From: Deltaproteobacteria bacterium
GTDB lineage: Bacteria; Desulfobacterota; DSM-4660; Desulfatiglandales; HGW-15
Length of the DNA: 45,120 bases
Reading direction: 5' to 3'
Assembly (NCBI GenBank): GCA_016930835.1
Contig: JAFGGA010000085.1
Location: 1-45,120 of the forward strand
Position 1 is the first letter of the stretch, and each line of letters begins with the position of its first letter. The position numbers and the translations under genes were made by a program. Below the pieces are notes generated by a model. It worked only from the letters and a program-made list of their open reading frames with translations, was not told the DNA's origin and did not search any database. Positions 17,754-25,955 of this stretch are shown one piece after another.

Positions 17754-19178
17754 ATGAAAAAATTGACTGTTTGTGCTGTTGTTTTCATGATTGTCGGATT
17801 TTTTTCTGCGGCCTATGCCTATGAGGCCATCGTTGGTCCGACCGGGGTACTCAAGTATGACAAATCAAAGTCCTATGGCGGGTATACCCTGATTTCCCCC
17901 ATGACCGGCTGCAAAACGTCATTCCTGATCGACATGGAAGGAAACCTGATTCACAAATGGGAAACCGATTACGCCCCTGGCCTTATGGCCATGCTGCTTC
18001 CGAACGGGAATCTCCTTCGGGGTACTAGGCATGATAAGCGGAACTGTACGGTAGGCGGCGCCGCGGGTGGCGTCCAAGAGATCGATTGGAATGGGAAGGT
18101 GGTCTGGGAGTACATGATGAATACACCCACCGAGATCCAGCATCACTGCTTTGACCGTATGCCCAACGGCAACACCCTGATCCTTGGCTGGGAATTCAAG
18201 AGCATTGAAGACGCCATTGCCAAGGGACGCGATCCAAAAACCATTCCAGTCTCTATTTTCAGTGGGGGCGTCTGGCATTACGGGTTCTGGGTCGACTTTG
18301 TCAGAGAGGTGGACAAGGCCGGAAGGACCGTTTGGGAATGGCATGTATGGGATCATGTGGGTACAGGTCCCAACCAGTTCGATATCAATTACAAACTACC
18401 CAAACCAGTGGGAGAAATCTATGCTACTTGGGACTGGACCCATTTCAACACCTGTGAGTATGTTCCGGAGAAGGATTTGATCCTTTTGAATTCCCGTAAT
18501 TTCAGCGAATTTTATCTTGTCGATCACAAAACAGGTGAAATGGTCTACAGGTGGGGCAATCCCAGCGCCTATGGACAGGGAAAGGCCCCTTCATGGTATG
18601 ACAACGGCGATCAGAAGATCTTCGGAAACCACAACGCCACCTGGTTGGGGAATGATCGTGTCCAGGTCTTTGACAACGGATCGGAACGGCCCGAGGGAAA
18701 CCGATCCGCGGTGGTGGAAGTGGATATCCGGACAGGAAAGATCGTCTGGGAGTTTGAAACAAAGACCTCCAACAGCTTTTACTCCTATCGTCAGGGTGCG
18801 GCCCAGAGACTGCCCAACGGCAATGTCCATGTAACGTCCACCCAACAGGGACACCTCTTTGAGGTGACACCGGATAAAAAGGTAGTCTGGGATTATGTCA
18901 ATCCCGTGCATAATGGTAAGGTGAAGTGTACCCTGGAGGATGGGGATTCGCATCATGGATCTTTCAATATGATCCACCGATCCTACCGCTATGCGGCCGA
19001 CTTTCCCGGCTTAAAGGGTAAGGACCTGAGCGTAAAGGGTCCTCTGGCTCCTCAGTGCCCGTCTTTCTACAGGATCTATCAGGAAGGCGCCAAGGTGGAT
19101 GTCAAGGCGCCGGCCCCGGTGACAAAACCCGCCAAACCCGAGGATGATGATGGTCCTCCCGCAATGAAGGCTTACTAG
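17754..19178 (+). CDS. Arylsulfotransferase-like periplasmic beta-propeller protein 1
   Basis: The 474-residue product has a signal peptide (cleavage near AYA, residue 22) and repeated propeller blades marked by LIDMEGNLIHKWE, EIDWNGKVVWEY, REVDKAGRTVWEW, VEVDIRTGKIVWEFE and VTPDKKVVWDY. This pattern fits the ASST (aryl-sulfate sulfotransferase) family, which moves sulfate between phenols in the periplasm without PAPS. Candidate active-site residues are His230 (DWTHFNT), His293 (GNHNATW) and Arg317 (NRSAV). I cannot confirm the sulfate-accepting His of characterised ASST, so the chemistry is open. The tail is Pro- and Asp-rich. GAGGAGG precedes the ATG. It is the first gene behind the sigma-54 promoter. 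Confidence 0.82.
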   Translation: MKKLTVCAVVFMIVGFFSAAYAYEAIVGPTGVLKYDKSKSYGGYTLISPMTGCKTSFLIDMEGNLIHKWETDYAPGLMAMLLPNGNLLRGTRHDKRNCTVGGAAGGVQEIDWNGKVVWEYMMNTPTEIQHHCFDRMPNGNTLILGWEFKSIEDAIAKGRDPKTIPVSIFSGGVWHYGFWVDFVREVDKAGRTVWEWHVWDHVGTGPNQFDINYKLPKPVGEIYATWDWTHFNTCEYVPEKDLILLNSRNFSEFYLVDHKTGEMVYRWGNPSAYGQGKAPSWYDNGDQKIFGNHNATWLGNDRVQVFDNGSERPEGNRSAVVEVDIRTGKIVWEFETKTSNSFYSYRQGAAQRLPNGNVHVTSTQQGHLFEVTPDKKVVWDYVNPVHNGKVKCTLEDGDSHHGSFNMIHRSYRYAADFPGLKGKDLSVKGPLAPQCPSFYRIYQEGAKVDVKAPAPVTKPAKPEDDDGPPAMKAY

Positions 19179-19220
19179 GGCGTTGGATTTGGATGCATTG
19201 AATGTTAAACTGTTGCTTTG

Positions 19221-19250
19221 CTCCCTCTCCCTACCGGGGAGGGGGTAAGG
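19221..19250 (+). repeat. GC-rich palindromic repeat, family C
   Basis: CTCCCTCTCCCTACCGGGGAGGGGG is an imperfect palindrome. Similar units occur at 24321, 29483, 29711, 31292, 39355 and 44150. Lying between two genes of one operon, it could form an mRNA hairpin that adjusts expression. Confidence 0.6.
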
Positions 19251-19268
19251 CCTAAAAAGGAGTCTATT

Positions 19269-20711
19269 ATGAAGTGTAAAAAGATTATCATGTGCGCGGC
19301 CGCCGTGATCGCCTGTGCACTGATATATCCGTCAGGGGTATTTTCGTTCCCCACGGTTTTTCCGCATGGGACCACGATTTATAACCCTGAAAAGTGTTAT
19401 AATGGATATACGGTGTTCGGGACCGAGGTGGAAGAGGAAGGCACCGTGCTGATCGATATGAACGGTAACGTGGTCAAGCAGTGGAAGAACATCTGCCAGG
19501 CCGAGCATCCGCCCAAGATGCTCAATGGGGGTTATCTGGCGGGGACCATGCGGCCGGCGCCTGAGAAGGACGGCAGGATTTGGGGCGATGATCATTCCAC
19601 GGACCTGGTGGTGGTGGATTGGGACGGCAAGGTGGTTCGTAATATACCCAGGGCAGGCATGCACCATGATTACCAGTTTGAGGGTAATCCGGTCGGATAC
19701 CATGTGCCGGGAATGCTTGTTGACAACTACAAGGGCAAGATTCTAATCCTGTCCCACAAGATAGCCAGGAACCCGGCAATCACGGATAAGGATCTTTACG
19801 ACGATTATATCGCGGAGGTGGATGCCAAAGGCAATATCGTCTGGGAATGGCTGGCCAGCGAGCATTTTGACGAGATGAACTTCCCGGATGAGGTGAAGGC
19901 GACCTTGTATAAGTACCCTACTTATTCCGCGACCCGGACACCGGATGTGAAAGGGGGCGATTGGATACACGTGAACGCCGCCTCCTATCTGGGACCCAAC
20001 AAGTGGTATAATGAAGATCCGGTCAAATATAAGGTATTTCATCCCGACAACATCATCATATCCAACCGCCAGACCAATACCAGTTGCATCATCGAGAAGG
20101 CAACCGGTAAGGTCGTCTGGCAGATCGGGCCGCTTTATTATCCGGATATTATCTGGGAATTCGGCGGTGAACAGTATAAGAGGGCTTACAGGAAACTTGA
20201 GCAGATCATCGGGCAACATCACACCCACATGATTCCCAAGGGACTGCCCGGTGAGGGAAATATCATGATCTATGATAATGGCGGTTACGCAGGCTATGGG
20301 CCGCGGAACCCTGGAGCGCATTGGGGCTGGTCGGATGCCCGCAGGGACTATTCCCGTGTGATCGAATTTGATCCGCGTACCCTGGAGATGGTATGGGAGC
20401 ACTCGGCCAAGGTGATGGGTCTGCGTGAAAAATACAAATTTTATTCAGACTATGTAAGTTCCGCCCAGCGCCTTCCGAACGGCAACACGCTCATCACCAA
20501 TGGCGCGGTCGGACAGTTCCAGGAAGTCACACCTGATCATGAGATCGTTTGGGAGTACATCAGCCCTTATTACAATGACAAGGGCAAGTACAACCTGGTT
20601 TACCGGGCCTACAGGGTTCCTTATGATTATGTTCCCCAGTTGAAGAAACCTGTGGAGCGTTCCGTTGTTCCGCCCGATAATACGAAATACCGGGTCGATC
20701 CGGTTAAATAA
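19269..20711 (+). CDS. Arylsulfotransferase-like periplasmic beta-propeller protein 2
   Basis: This 480-residue paralogue of the preceding gene has a signal peptide (cleavage near VFS, residue 26) and blade motifs VLIDMNGNVVKQW, VVDWDGKVVRN, AEVDAKGNIVWEW, EKATGKVVWQIG and VTPDHEIVWEY. Candidate active-site residues are His234 (DWIHVNA), His317-His320 (QHHTH) and Arg363 (YSRVIEFD), placed like those in protein 1. The ATG at 19269 follows AAGGAG by 6 bases; upstream codons in frame belong to the repeat. Two divergent paralogues side by side suggest either different substrates or a heteromeric complex. It shares the operon with the helix-hairpin-helix gene 60 bases downstream. Confidence 0.82.
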   Translation: MKCKKIIMCAAAVIACALIYPSGVFSFPTVFPHGTTIYNPEKCYNGYTVFGTEVEEEGTVLIDMNGNVVKQWKNICQAEHPPKMLNGGYLAGTMRPAPEKDGRIWGDDHSTDLVVVDWDGKVVRNIPRAGMHHDYQFEGNPVGYHVPGMLVDNYKGKILILSHKIARNPAITDKDLYDDYIAEVDAKGNIVWEWLASEHFDEMNFPDEVKATLYKYPTYSATRTPDVKGGDWIHVNAASYLGPNKWYNEDPVKYKVFHPDNIIISNRQTNTSCIIEKATGKVVWQIGPLYYPDIIWEFGGEQYKRAYRKLEQIIGQHHTHMIPKGLPGEGNIMIYDNGGYAGYGPRNPGAHWGWSDARRDYSRVIEFDPRTLEMVWEHSAKVMGLREKYKFYSDYVSSAQRLPNGNTLITNGAVGQFQEVTPDHEIVWEYISPYYNDKGKYNLVYRAYRVPYDYVPQLKKPVERSVVPPDNTKYRVDPVK

Positions 20712-20772
20712 GTATATCCCGGGCGCCTTCACATGCGCCCGGATCAATCAAACAATCAAAGGAGAAGTGCTG

Positions 20773-21108
20773 ATGAAAAAGTTATATAAATATACCTTGG
20801 CCTTATTCTTCCTGCTTTTTATGTTTTCCGTGGCCGCTCCGGTCCTGGCCAAGGACGGTATTGTCAATTTCAATACAGCCACGGCCGAAGAAATCATGGC
20901 CATTGAATACGTCGACATACCCGAAGAGCTGGCAAAGGCTATTGTGGAGTACCGCAAGGCCAATGGTCCATTTAAGCGGGTCGAAGACCTTCTCAAGGTG
21001 CCGGGGATGACGCAGGACTTTTTCGAAGAGATCAATCCCGTTATGAAAGACGGAGACGTCGTTTATGACCCCGATGCCGAACCGATGCTGGCGCCGTCCA
21101 AGTGCTGA
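20773..21108 (+). CDS. Exported helix-hairpin-helix protein 2
   Basis: The protein has 111 residues, with a signal peptide to about residue 26 (APVLA). A helix-hairpin-helix block follows, reading VNFNTATAEEIMAI, AIVEYRKANGPFKRVEDLLKVPGM. The tail ends in a single Cys (PSKC). It is a paralogue of the protein at 8786, which ends in GCNC. AAAGGAG lies 8 bases before the ATG. It is the last gene of the sigma-54-driven arm. The same type of protein thus appears once on each arm, which suggests a structural role in the system rather than DNA uptake. Confidence 0.8.
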   Translation: MKKLYKYTLALFFLLFMFSVAAPVLAKDGIVNFNTATAEEIMAIEYVDIPEELAKAIVEYRKANGPFKRVEDLLKVPGMTQDFFEEINPVMKDGDVVYDPDAEPMLAPSKC

Positions 21109-21170
21109 TGCAGGTTCCCGTTTTTTGAGCCTGATGTTTGGGAAATTCTATGTCAGGGATAATTGACATA

Positions 21171-21291
21171 CTCGTAAAAAGTCGTCACCCCGGCGAAGGC
21201 CGGGGTCCAGAGTCCATGTAACTATCTGAAAAGGCTGGATTCCGGCCTTCGCCGGAATGACAGAAGTGCGTATTTTCCGACTTTTTACGAG
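21171..21291 (+). repeat. 121-bp element with perfect 14-bp terminal inverted repeats, family A copy 2
   Basis: CTCGTAAAAAGTCG (21171-21184) and CGACTTTTTACGAG (21278-21291) are exact reverse complements and bound the element. Inside are two further palindromes, CCCCGGCGAAGGCCGGGG and TTCCGGCCTTCGCCGGAA. No clear target duplication is seen. Copies lie at 1-82, 25956-26076 and 27256-27328 (the last without termini). It looks like a miniature element with no gene of its own. Confidence 0.82.
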
Positions 21292-21371
21292 ACCATCATA
21301 ATTGCTGTCTATACGTTCACAATAAACGAATATTTGATAGAGATGAGAATTCCGATTAAAAAGAGCGGGGT

Positions 21372-22250
21372 TTATCCTCGCTCGTTCCTTTTAGGGATAT
21401 GAAAAATCTCCCTGGTCTCGTCCGGGGAGGCCACCTCACGTCCTGCCAGCCTGGCCACCTCCACCGCCCACTGGACCTGCTCGTAGCTCCCGTTTGCCAG
21501 TTCACCATTGGGCATGCGCGTGTTATCCTCAAGGCCCACCCGGATGTGCCCTCCGTTCACCGCGGCCGTCATGCCTGCGGAAAATTGATAAGGCCCGACA
21601 CCACAGACCGACCATGAGGCGTCGTTCGGCAGTAATTCACGCATTCGCGCTAAATGAAACGCGTCATACGGAACACCCCCCAATAACCCGAAAACCATTT
21701 GAAAATGCATGGGCTCTTCAAAAATGCCCTGTTTCCGGACCAGAAGCACGTTATAGATCCCGCCGAAGTCATAGACCTCGCATTCCGGCTTGACCAGGTG
21801 CTCCCTCATAACCCCGGCGTAATGTTCCATCATGGCGAAGGTATTGGTGAATACAAACTCCGCAAGGATTTTGCCGGTCTTCCAGTTGGCCAGGGCGGCG
21901 TTCATGCTGTTGGTGTTTAACGACGCCATCTCAGGCTCCATGATCTCAATGGGGGTGATACGCTCCTCTTGGGTGACGCCCGGTCCAATGGCCGTGCTCA
22001 TATTGATGATGAGCCCAGGGCATCTATCCCGTATGGCCCCGATGGTCGTTCTGATTATATCCAGATCAGGCGTCGGCTCTCCGGTCTCGGGGTCCCTCAC
22101 ATGGATATGAACTACGGCGGCACCTTCGCTCATGCAGCGATAACTCTCCCTTGCAAACTCTTCAGGGGTGTAGGGAACCGCGGCATTTTGTTCCTTCATG
22201 GTTGTAGCCCCAGCTAATGCGGCTGATATGACCAATTTTTCTTTGCCCAT
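21372..22250 (-). CDS. Beta-keto acid cleavage enzyme (BKACE, DUF849), copy 1
   Basis: BKACE enzymes condense a beta-keto acid with acetyl-CoA to give acetoacetate and a new CoA ester. The Zn-site motif HIHVRD (His48, His50), the substrate residues near VFTNT and the C-terminal VGLEDN (Zn-ligand Glu) are present, and 292 residues is typical. AAAGGAG lies 8 bases before the ATG. It is divergent from the IclR regulator. In the anaerobic phloroglucinol route the triacetate acetoacetate-lyase belongs to this family, and the genes at 24419, 27587 and 28389 supply the other steps. Which of the two BKACE copies does this is not decidable here. Confidence 0.88.
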   Translation of the reverse strand: MGKEKLVISAALAGATTMKEQNAAVPYTPEEFARESYRCMSEGAAVVHIHVRDPETGEPTPDLDIIRTTIGAIRDRCPGLIINMSTAIGPGVTQEERITPIEIMEPEMASLNTNSMNAALANWKTGKILAEFVFTNTFAMMEHYAGVMREHLVKPECEVYDFGGIYNVLLVRKQGIFEEPMHFQMVFGLLGGVPYDAFHLARMRELLPNDASWSVCGVGPYQFSAGMTAAVNGGHIRVGLEDNTRMPNGELANGSYEQVQWAVEVARLAGREVASPDETREIFHIPKRNERG

Positions 22251-22574
22251 AAAATAAGCTCCTTTAACTTAGTAATATTATTCAACCGACTCAATATCCT
22301 CAAACCGTCATTCCTGTGAAAACCAGAATCCAAGAAGTCACCGGATACAGTATCAAGTCCAGCAAGACGAAGTGGGTTTGTTTGACTGTCGGGGTGATAA
22401 TGTCATGGATAAACTTTTTAATGATTTTGTATCCTCTTTTTGTCCACCCAATGAACGAAAAATGCCCTACTATTATCATAGATAAATCAAGCTCTCAAAA
22501 TTCCCAACTTTTTTATTGACAAAGGATATTGAAGATGTCATAAGATCTTATAATACAATATTGGGTTTTACTAT
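22251..22574. promoter_or_regulatory. Divergent control region with promoter and 12-bp palindrome
   Basis: TTGACA at 22516-22521 is followed 19 bases later by TAAGAT (22541-22546). The perfect palindrome ATAAGATCTTAT at 22540-22551 overlaps this region, so a bound IclR protein could block its own promoter. A degenerate piece of repeat family A (CATTCCTGTGAAAACCAGAATCC) lies near 22308. No gene is evident. Confidence 0.45.
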
Positions 22575-23357
22575 ATGAGACAAGATGAATCCAAAGTCAA
22601 TGCCATTGATAAAGCCCTGATGATCCTTTCCTCGTTCACCCCTCACAATGAAGAGATGGGTACCGTTGAGATCAGCCAGAAACTGGGATTTCATAAGGCC
22701 ACTGTCTCACGCATCTTGCAGAATCTGACCAAACGCGGCTTCCTGATTCAAAACTCCCAAACGAAAAGATTCGTGCTCGGCCCGGCCGTCATGGACCTTG
22801 CCAGGGCCATGAATCAATCACTTCGGTCCAACGTGGTTCAGATCGCTAAACCGTTTATTGACACACTTCGAGATTCCCTGAAAGAAACGGTCATTTTAGA
22901 GATCCTTTCCGGGGACACCACCTTTATGGCCTATATCGCCGATGGGCCTCGGCTGGTCAGGCTTGCCGGCAGTATGGGAGACCGGGTCCCTATCCATGCC
23001 TCGGCAGGAGCCAAGGCTCTACTCGCTTTTTCACCGGCAGAGGTCAAAGATCGTTTGCTGAATGTCAAGCTACACCCATTTACCAGCTACACCATCACGG
23101 ATCGTAATAGGATCGAACAGCAACTATTCAAAGTAAGGAAAGAGGGCGTTGCCTTTGATCATGAAGAGATTGATGAAGGTACCAGCGCCATCGGCGCCCC
23201 TATATTTAATCACGATAGTATACCCATAGGGGCCGTTGTCGTGGCCGGACCGACCCAAAGAATAAAAAATGGAAGTACAGCCGGAATGGTCTCGGAGCTT
23301 AAGGCAACGGCGGCTAAGATATCCACGCAATTTCATTATGTGAGTCCATCAGTATAG
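22575..23357 (+). CDS. IclR-family transcriptional regulator
   Basis: The 260-residue regulator has an N-terminal winged helix-turn-helix (AIDKALMILSSF, VEISQKLGFHKATVSRILQNL) and an IclR effector domain (about residues 85-255) with AGAKALLAF and DHEEIDEGTSAIGAPIF. Family members respond to aromatic or short organic acids. It sits divergent from BKACE copy 1 and upstream of the catabolic genes, so it probably controls the pathway. The ATG has no clear ribosome site and lies very near the predicted promoter, so the message may have a short leader. Confidence 0.9.
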   Translation: MRQDESKVNAIDKALMILSSFTPHNEEMGTVEISQKLGFHKATVSRILQNLTKRGFLIQNSQTKRFVLGPAVMDLARAMNQSLRSNVVQIAKPFIDTLRDSLKETVILEILSGDTTFMAYIADGPRLVRLAGSMGDRVPIHASAGAKALLAFSPAEVKDRLLNVKLHPFTSYTITDRNRIEQQLFKVRKEGVAFDHEEIDEGTSAIGAPIFNHDSIPIGAVVVAGPTQRIKNGSTAGMVSELKATAAKISTQFHYVSPSV

Positions 23358-23376
23358 ATCACAATGAGGTCGGTTC

Positions 23377-23939
23377 ATGCCGGATATCCTCGTGGTTCAA
23401 AATCTGTTTGAAAGTTTCGGCAAGCTCGTTGCCGTATCGAATTTGTCGTTTGAAGTCAGGCAGGGGGAGATCCTCGGGATGATGGGGCCCAATGGCGCCG
23501 GTAAGACCACGGTTTTTAATCCTTTGCCAGGGGTCTTAAAACCAATCGGCTCACCACAGAGGTCTGGTGGTCACCCCATCATCCCTTTAAGTCATCATTT
23601 GAAGGCTATAGCGCCAAAGACCTTTGTGACGCCTGGACAAAGGCCACGGGAAAACAACCAACGGCGACATTGGGTTACAAGTATGCCGGTTATGAGATCG
23701 CAACGAATGTCCTGAGAAGGGCGGAGACGCTAGATAAAGAGGTCTTGCGCAAGGCTATTGCCGATACGCACATGGATACCATGGTGGGGCATATCCAATA
23801 TAATAGCGAAAATTATTGTCGCACACCTCTGGTCGGCGGGCAGAGGGTGAAAGGGGATCAGTTCCCGTGGGATGTCAAAATTGTCGAGAACAGACAGCAT
23901 CCTTATATTCCAATGACCGGAAAGATTTTTTCGATGTGA
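23377..23939 (+). pseudogene. Deletion scar: 5' livG joined to 3' end of a branched-chain amino acid binding protein
   Basis: Residues 1-58 are a LivG-type ABC ATPase start, with the Walker A block GPNGAGKTTVFN, then the match ends abruptly. In another frame, from about 23547 to the TGA at 23937, the text RLTTEVWWSPHHPF, DAWTKATGKQPTAT, YAGYEIATNVLRRAE and GHIQYNSENY is the C-terminal third of a LivK-type periplasmic binding protein. Both parts belong to one transporter type, so one large internal deletion in a liv operon explains the fusion. The junction is near 23541-23550. The product cannot transport. The intact operon probably fed the pathway below. Confidence 0.8.
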
Positions 23940-24128
23940 TTACGACAGCTTTCAGCGGTCAGCCAGCAGCCAAGGCTCCTAAAATTCTTCTTCGCCTTGA
24001 GGGGGAGAGGTTAGATGAGGGTTTGAAATTCCAGGCACTTACATAACAATAATTTGGAACAAACAGTAAAGGATTCCAGGGTTCAAGGATTCATGAGGCT
24101 TCATCGATATCGCGATACTATCGGTTTT

Positions 24129-24206
24129 TGTATCATTTTAGATTTTTGAAAAATTTGGCGCGAACCCATGAATTTAGAAAAACCTAAATGGTTACAAATT
24201 TTTTAC
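24129..24206 (+). repeat. Dispersed AT-rich repeat, family B copy 1
   Basis: TGTATCATTTTAGATTTTTG followed by AAAAATTTGGCGCGAACC and AACCTAAATGGTTACAA recurs in altered form at 26083-26212 (reverse) and at 36595-36790, where about 100 extra bases split it. Function unknown. Confidence 0.6.
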
Positions 24207-24320
24207 CTTGATCCATTGACCCATGGACTCCTTGAATCTTGATCCTCGATCAATCCATCCTCCGTAGTCACACCGTGGTATGGTGGAGGTTGGATGAATC
24301 AGGGCCTATCCAGAGACACC

Positions 24321-24351
24321 CTCCCCCTAACCCCCTCACGACGGGAGGGGG
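24321..24351 (+). repeat. GC-rich palindromic repeat, family C
   Basis: CTCCCCCTAACCCCCTCACG and then ACGGGAGGGGG form an imperfect inverted repeat of the type at 19221 and 44150, about 70 bases before the cyclase-family start. Confidence 0.55.
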
Positions 24352-24418
24352 CGATTTATGGACGGGCATAAAACAGGAATGAATCCACATAAACATATTT
24401 TTTTGGAGGTATGTAAAA

Positions 24419-25357
24419 ATGGGAAAAAAGATATTTGTTGATTTAAGTCATCCCTTTGGCGCGGATATACCGCTGTGGCCCTATTTCCAGAAGCCGGTCA
24501 TCGATACCATGCATGGCCTTGCCAAGTCCGGTGTTCTCAGCCAGAAGGTCAGCGTCGTCATGCATGCGGGGACTCATGCCGACTCGCCCCGTCATGTGAT
24601 GGAGCGGGACTTCGAAGGCAAACGCACCCGGTACACCCATGAACTCCCGGTTGACGCTTACTGCGGTCCGGCCATCTGCCTCGACGTGAAGGTCAGTGCA
24701 TGGGAACTCATCACTGATAAGCATCTGGATGAGGCGTGCTCCCGCGCCAACTTCAATCCGAATGAACTCAAGGAGGGTATGGTCCTCATTCTCCGTACCG
24801 GCACCCACCTGTTATATGACGACAGTAAAGATTACTACCACTATTCGCCGGGTACCGGGCTCCGCTCCGGTCAGTGGTTCGAGAAATATCATCCAAAATG
24901 CGTGGCCATGGATATGCAGGCATTGGACCATCCACTCCACACGGCTATGGGCAAGAATGGCCCTACCCAGATGAACTTGCCTGGCCGTACCGGTCGCCCG
25001 ATCACCCAGGAGTATATCGACAAGTACGGCATCGAGCAATACGCATGGTTCGATCGCGAGGTGTTCATTGAAACATTCGGCATGGACCGCTACATGGAGG
25101 AATACGGTAAGCTCGAGAAAGCCGGTGAGTGGGGAACCTGGGAACCCTGCCACAAGTACATGATGGGTAACGGGATTGTCGGTGTCGAGAACCTCGGTGG
25201 CGACCTGGAGAAGGTTGTCGGCAAGCGCTTTCAGTTCTGGTGCTTCCCGCTTCGCTGGTACATGGGTGATGGAACCATGGTTCGATGCGTCGCTGAAATT
25301 GATGAAGATCATATTAATCCAGTACCGGATCGAGTTTATAAGTACGGGGTGATATGA
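24419..25357 (+). CDS. Cyclase-family metal hydrolase, candidate dihydrophloroglucinol cyclohydrolase
   Basis: The metal-binding signature HAGTHADSPRH (His49, His53, Asp55, His59) marks the cyclase/kynurenine formamidase-like family (PF04199). The protein has 312 residues, longer than KynB (about 210), with extra C-terminal sequence. GGAGG lies 9 bases before the ATG. In anaerobic phloroglucinol breakdown a member of this family opens the dihydrophloroglucinol ring to 3-hydroxy-5-oxohexanoate. The SDR, hydroxyacyl dehydrogenase and BKACE genes around it match the other steps, so I assign that role as a candidate. A formamidase or other cyclic-ketone hydrolase remains possible. Confidence 0.78.
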   Translation: MGKKIFVDLSHPFGADIPLWPYFQKPVIDTMHGLAKSGVLSQKVSVVMHAGTHADSPRHVMERDFEGKRTRYTHELPVDAYCGPAICLDVKVSAWELITDKHLDEACSRANFNPNELKEGMVLILRTGTHLLYDDSKDYYHYSPGTGLRSGQWFEKYHPKCVAMDMQALDHPLHTAMGKNGPTQMNLPGRTGRPITQEYIDKYGIEQYAWFDREVFIETFGMDRYMEEYGKLEKAGEWGTWEPCHKYMMGNGIVGVENLGGDLEKVVGKRFQFWCFPLRWYMGDGTMVRCVAEIDEDHINPVPDRVYKYGVI

Positions 25358-25504
25358 AAAAAGGCGCAGGGCGCACGGCGCAAGGTACCGGTAGGGCGGG
25401 GTTTTACATCTTGCCGGGATTTGGTTTTACATGAGGCACTATGTCTGAGGCGGTATATAAAATGCGGCTCTTCAAAAAAACATCAAATATCTAAGGACCG
25501 GCAA

Positions 25505-25549
25505 ATGATTGATCCTGAAAAATTTGAAAAACCGGAGGACAAAACATGA
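25505..25549 (+). CDS. Fourteen-residue leader ORF coupled to the cupin gene
   Basis: An ATG with AAGGA 7 bases upstream opens MIDPEKFEKPEDKT. Its TGA overlaps the cupin ATG as ATGA, and the cupin ribosome site lies inside it. It could be a translational-coupling leader, or the leftover 3' end of a lost gene. Codon composition gives no decisive hint. Confidence 0.25.
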   Translation: MIDPEKFEKPEDKT

Positions 25550-25890
25550 AGAAAATCGAATTAAAAGACGTCAAACCGTATGACGCGCCGGGTCACTTCA
25601 AGATGACGGCCATGCGGTTGCAGGGGAAGGAAGAGACCGGTGTGCAAAAATTTTGGATGGGGCTGTCTCATTTCTTACCCGGGGGTGGCGCGGAATGGGG
25701 CTATGAAGATAACCCCCTGGAAAAGGTCTATTTTGTCCTGGAAGGTGAGATCACGGTGAAGACCAAGGAAAAAGAAGTGGTGCTTCGCAAGTATGATTCT
25801 GTTTTTCTGAAACCCAATGAAGGCAGAGAGATTATCAACCATACGAATCTACCGGCCAGCATGCTGGTGGTGATCAATTATCCGGAGTAA
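25546..25890 (+). CDS. Small single-domain cupin protein
   Basis: This is a 114-residue cupin with the double-stranded beta-helix pattern. The first cupin motif is degenerate (SHFLPGGGAEWGYEDNPLEKVYFVLEGEI), and the second is NHTNLPASMLVVINYPE. GGAGG lies 7 bases before the ATG. Such stand-alone cupins bind a metal or small ligand and act as isomerases, dioxygenase-like enzymes or sensors. Placement between the cyclase-family gene and BKACE copy 2 suggests a helper in the same catabolic route, possibly a tautomerase-like step. That role is inferred from position only. Confidence 0.75.
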   Translation: MKKIELKDVKPYDAPGHFKMTAMRLQGKEETGVQKFWMGLSHFLPGGGAEWGYEDNPLEKVYFVLEGEITVKTKEKEVVLRKYDSVFLKPNEGREIINHTNLPASMLVVINYPE

Positions 25891-25955
25891 GTCAAATGAA
25901 CTCTCAGGGAGTTCATCCTTGATAGGCTTATTTAAAATCGGAGAGTTCCCATTTT

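Larger units (their letters stand above)
23940..24418. other. Intergenic stretch with dispersed repeats
   Basis: No gene is seen. It contains repeat family B (24129-24206), phrases such as TTGATCCATTGACCCATGGACTC, and a family C palindrome at 24321-24351. The GGAGG for the next gene is at the right edge. Confidence 0.5.

Noticed and set aside
22316-22519. 67-codon frame between BKACE copy 1 and iclR
   Set aside because: It has no ribosome site, overlaps a degenerate repeat fragment and runs into the predicted promoter.
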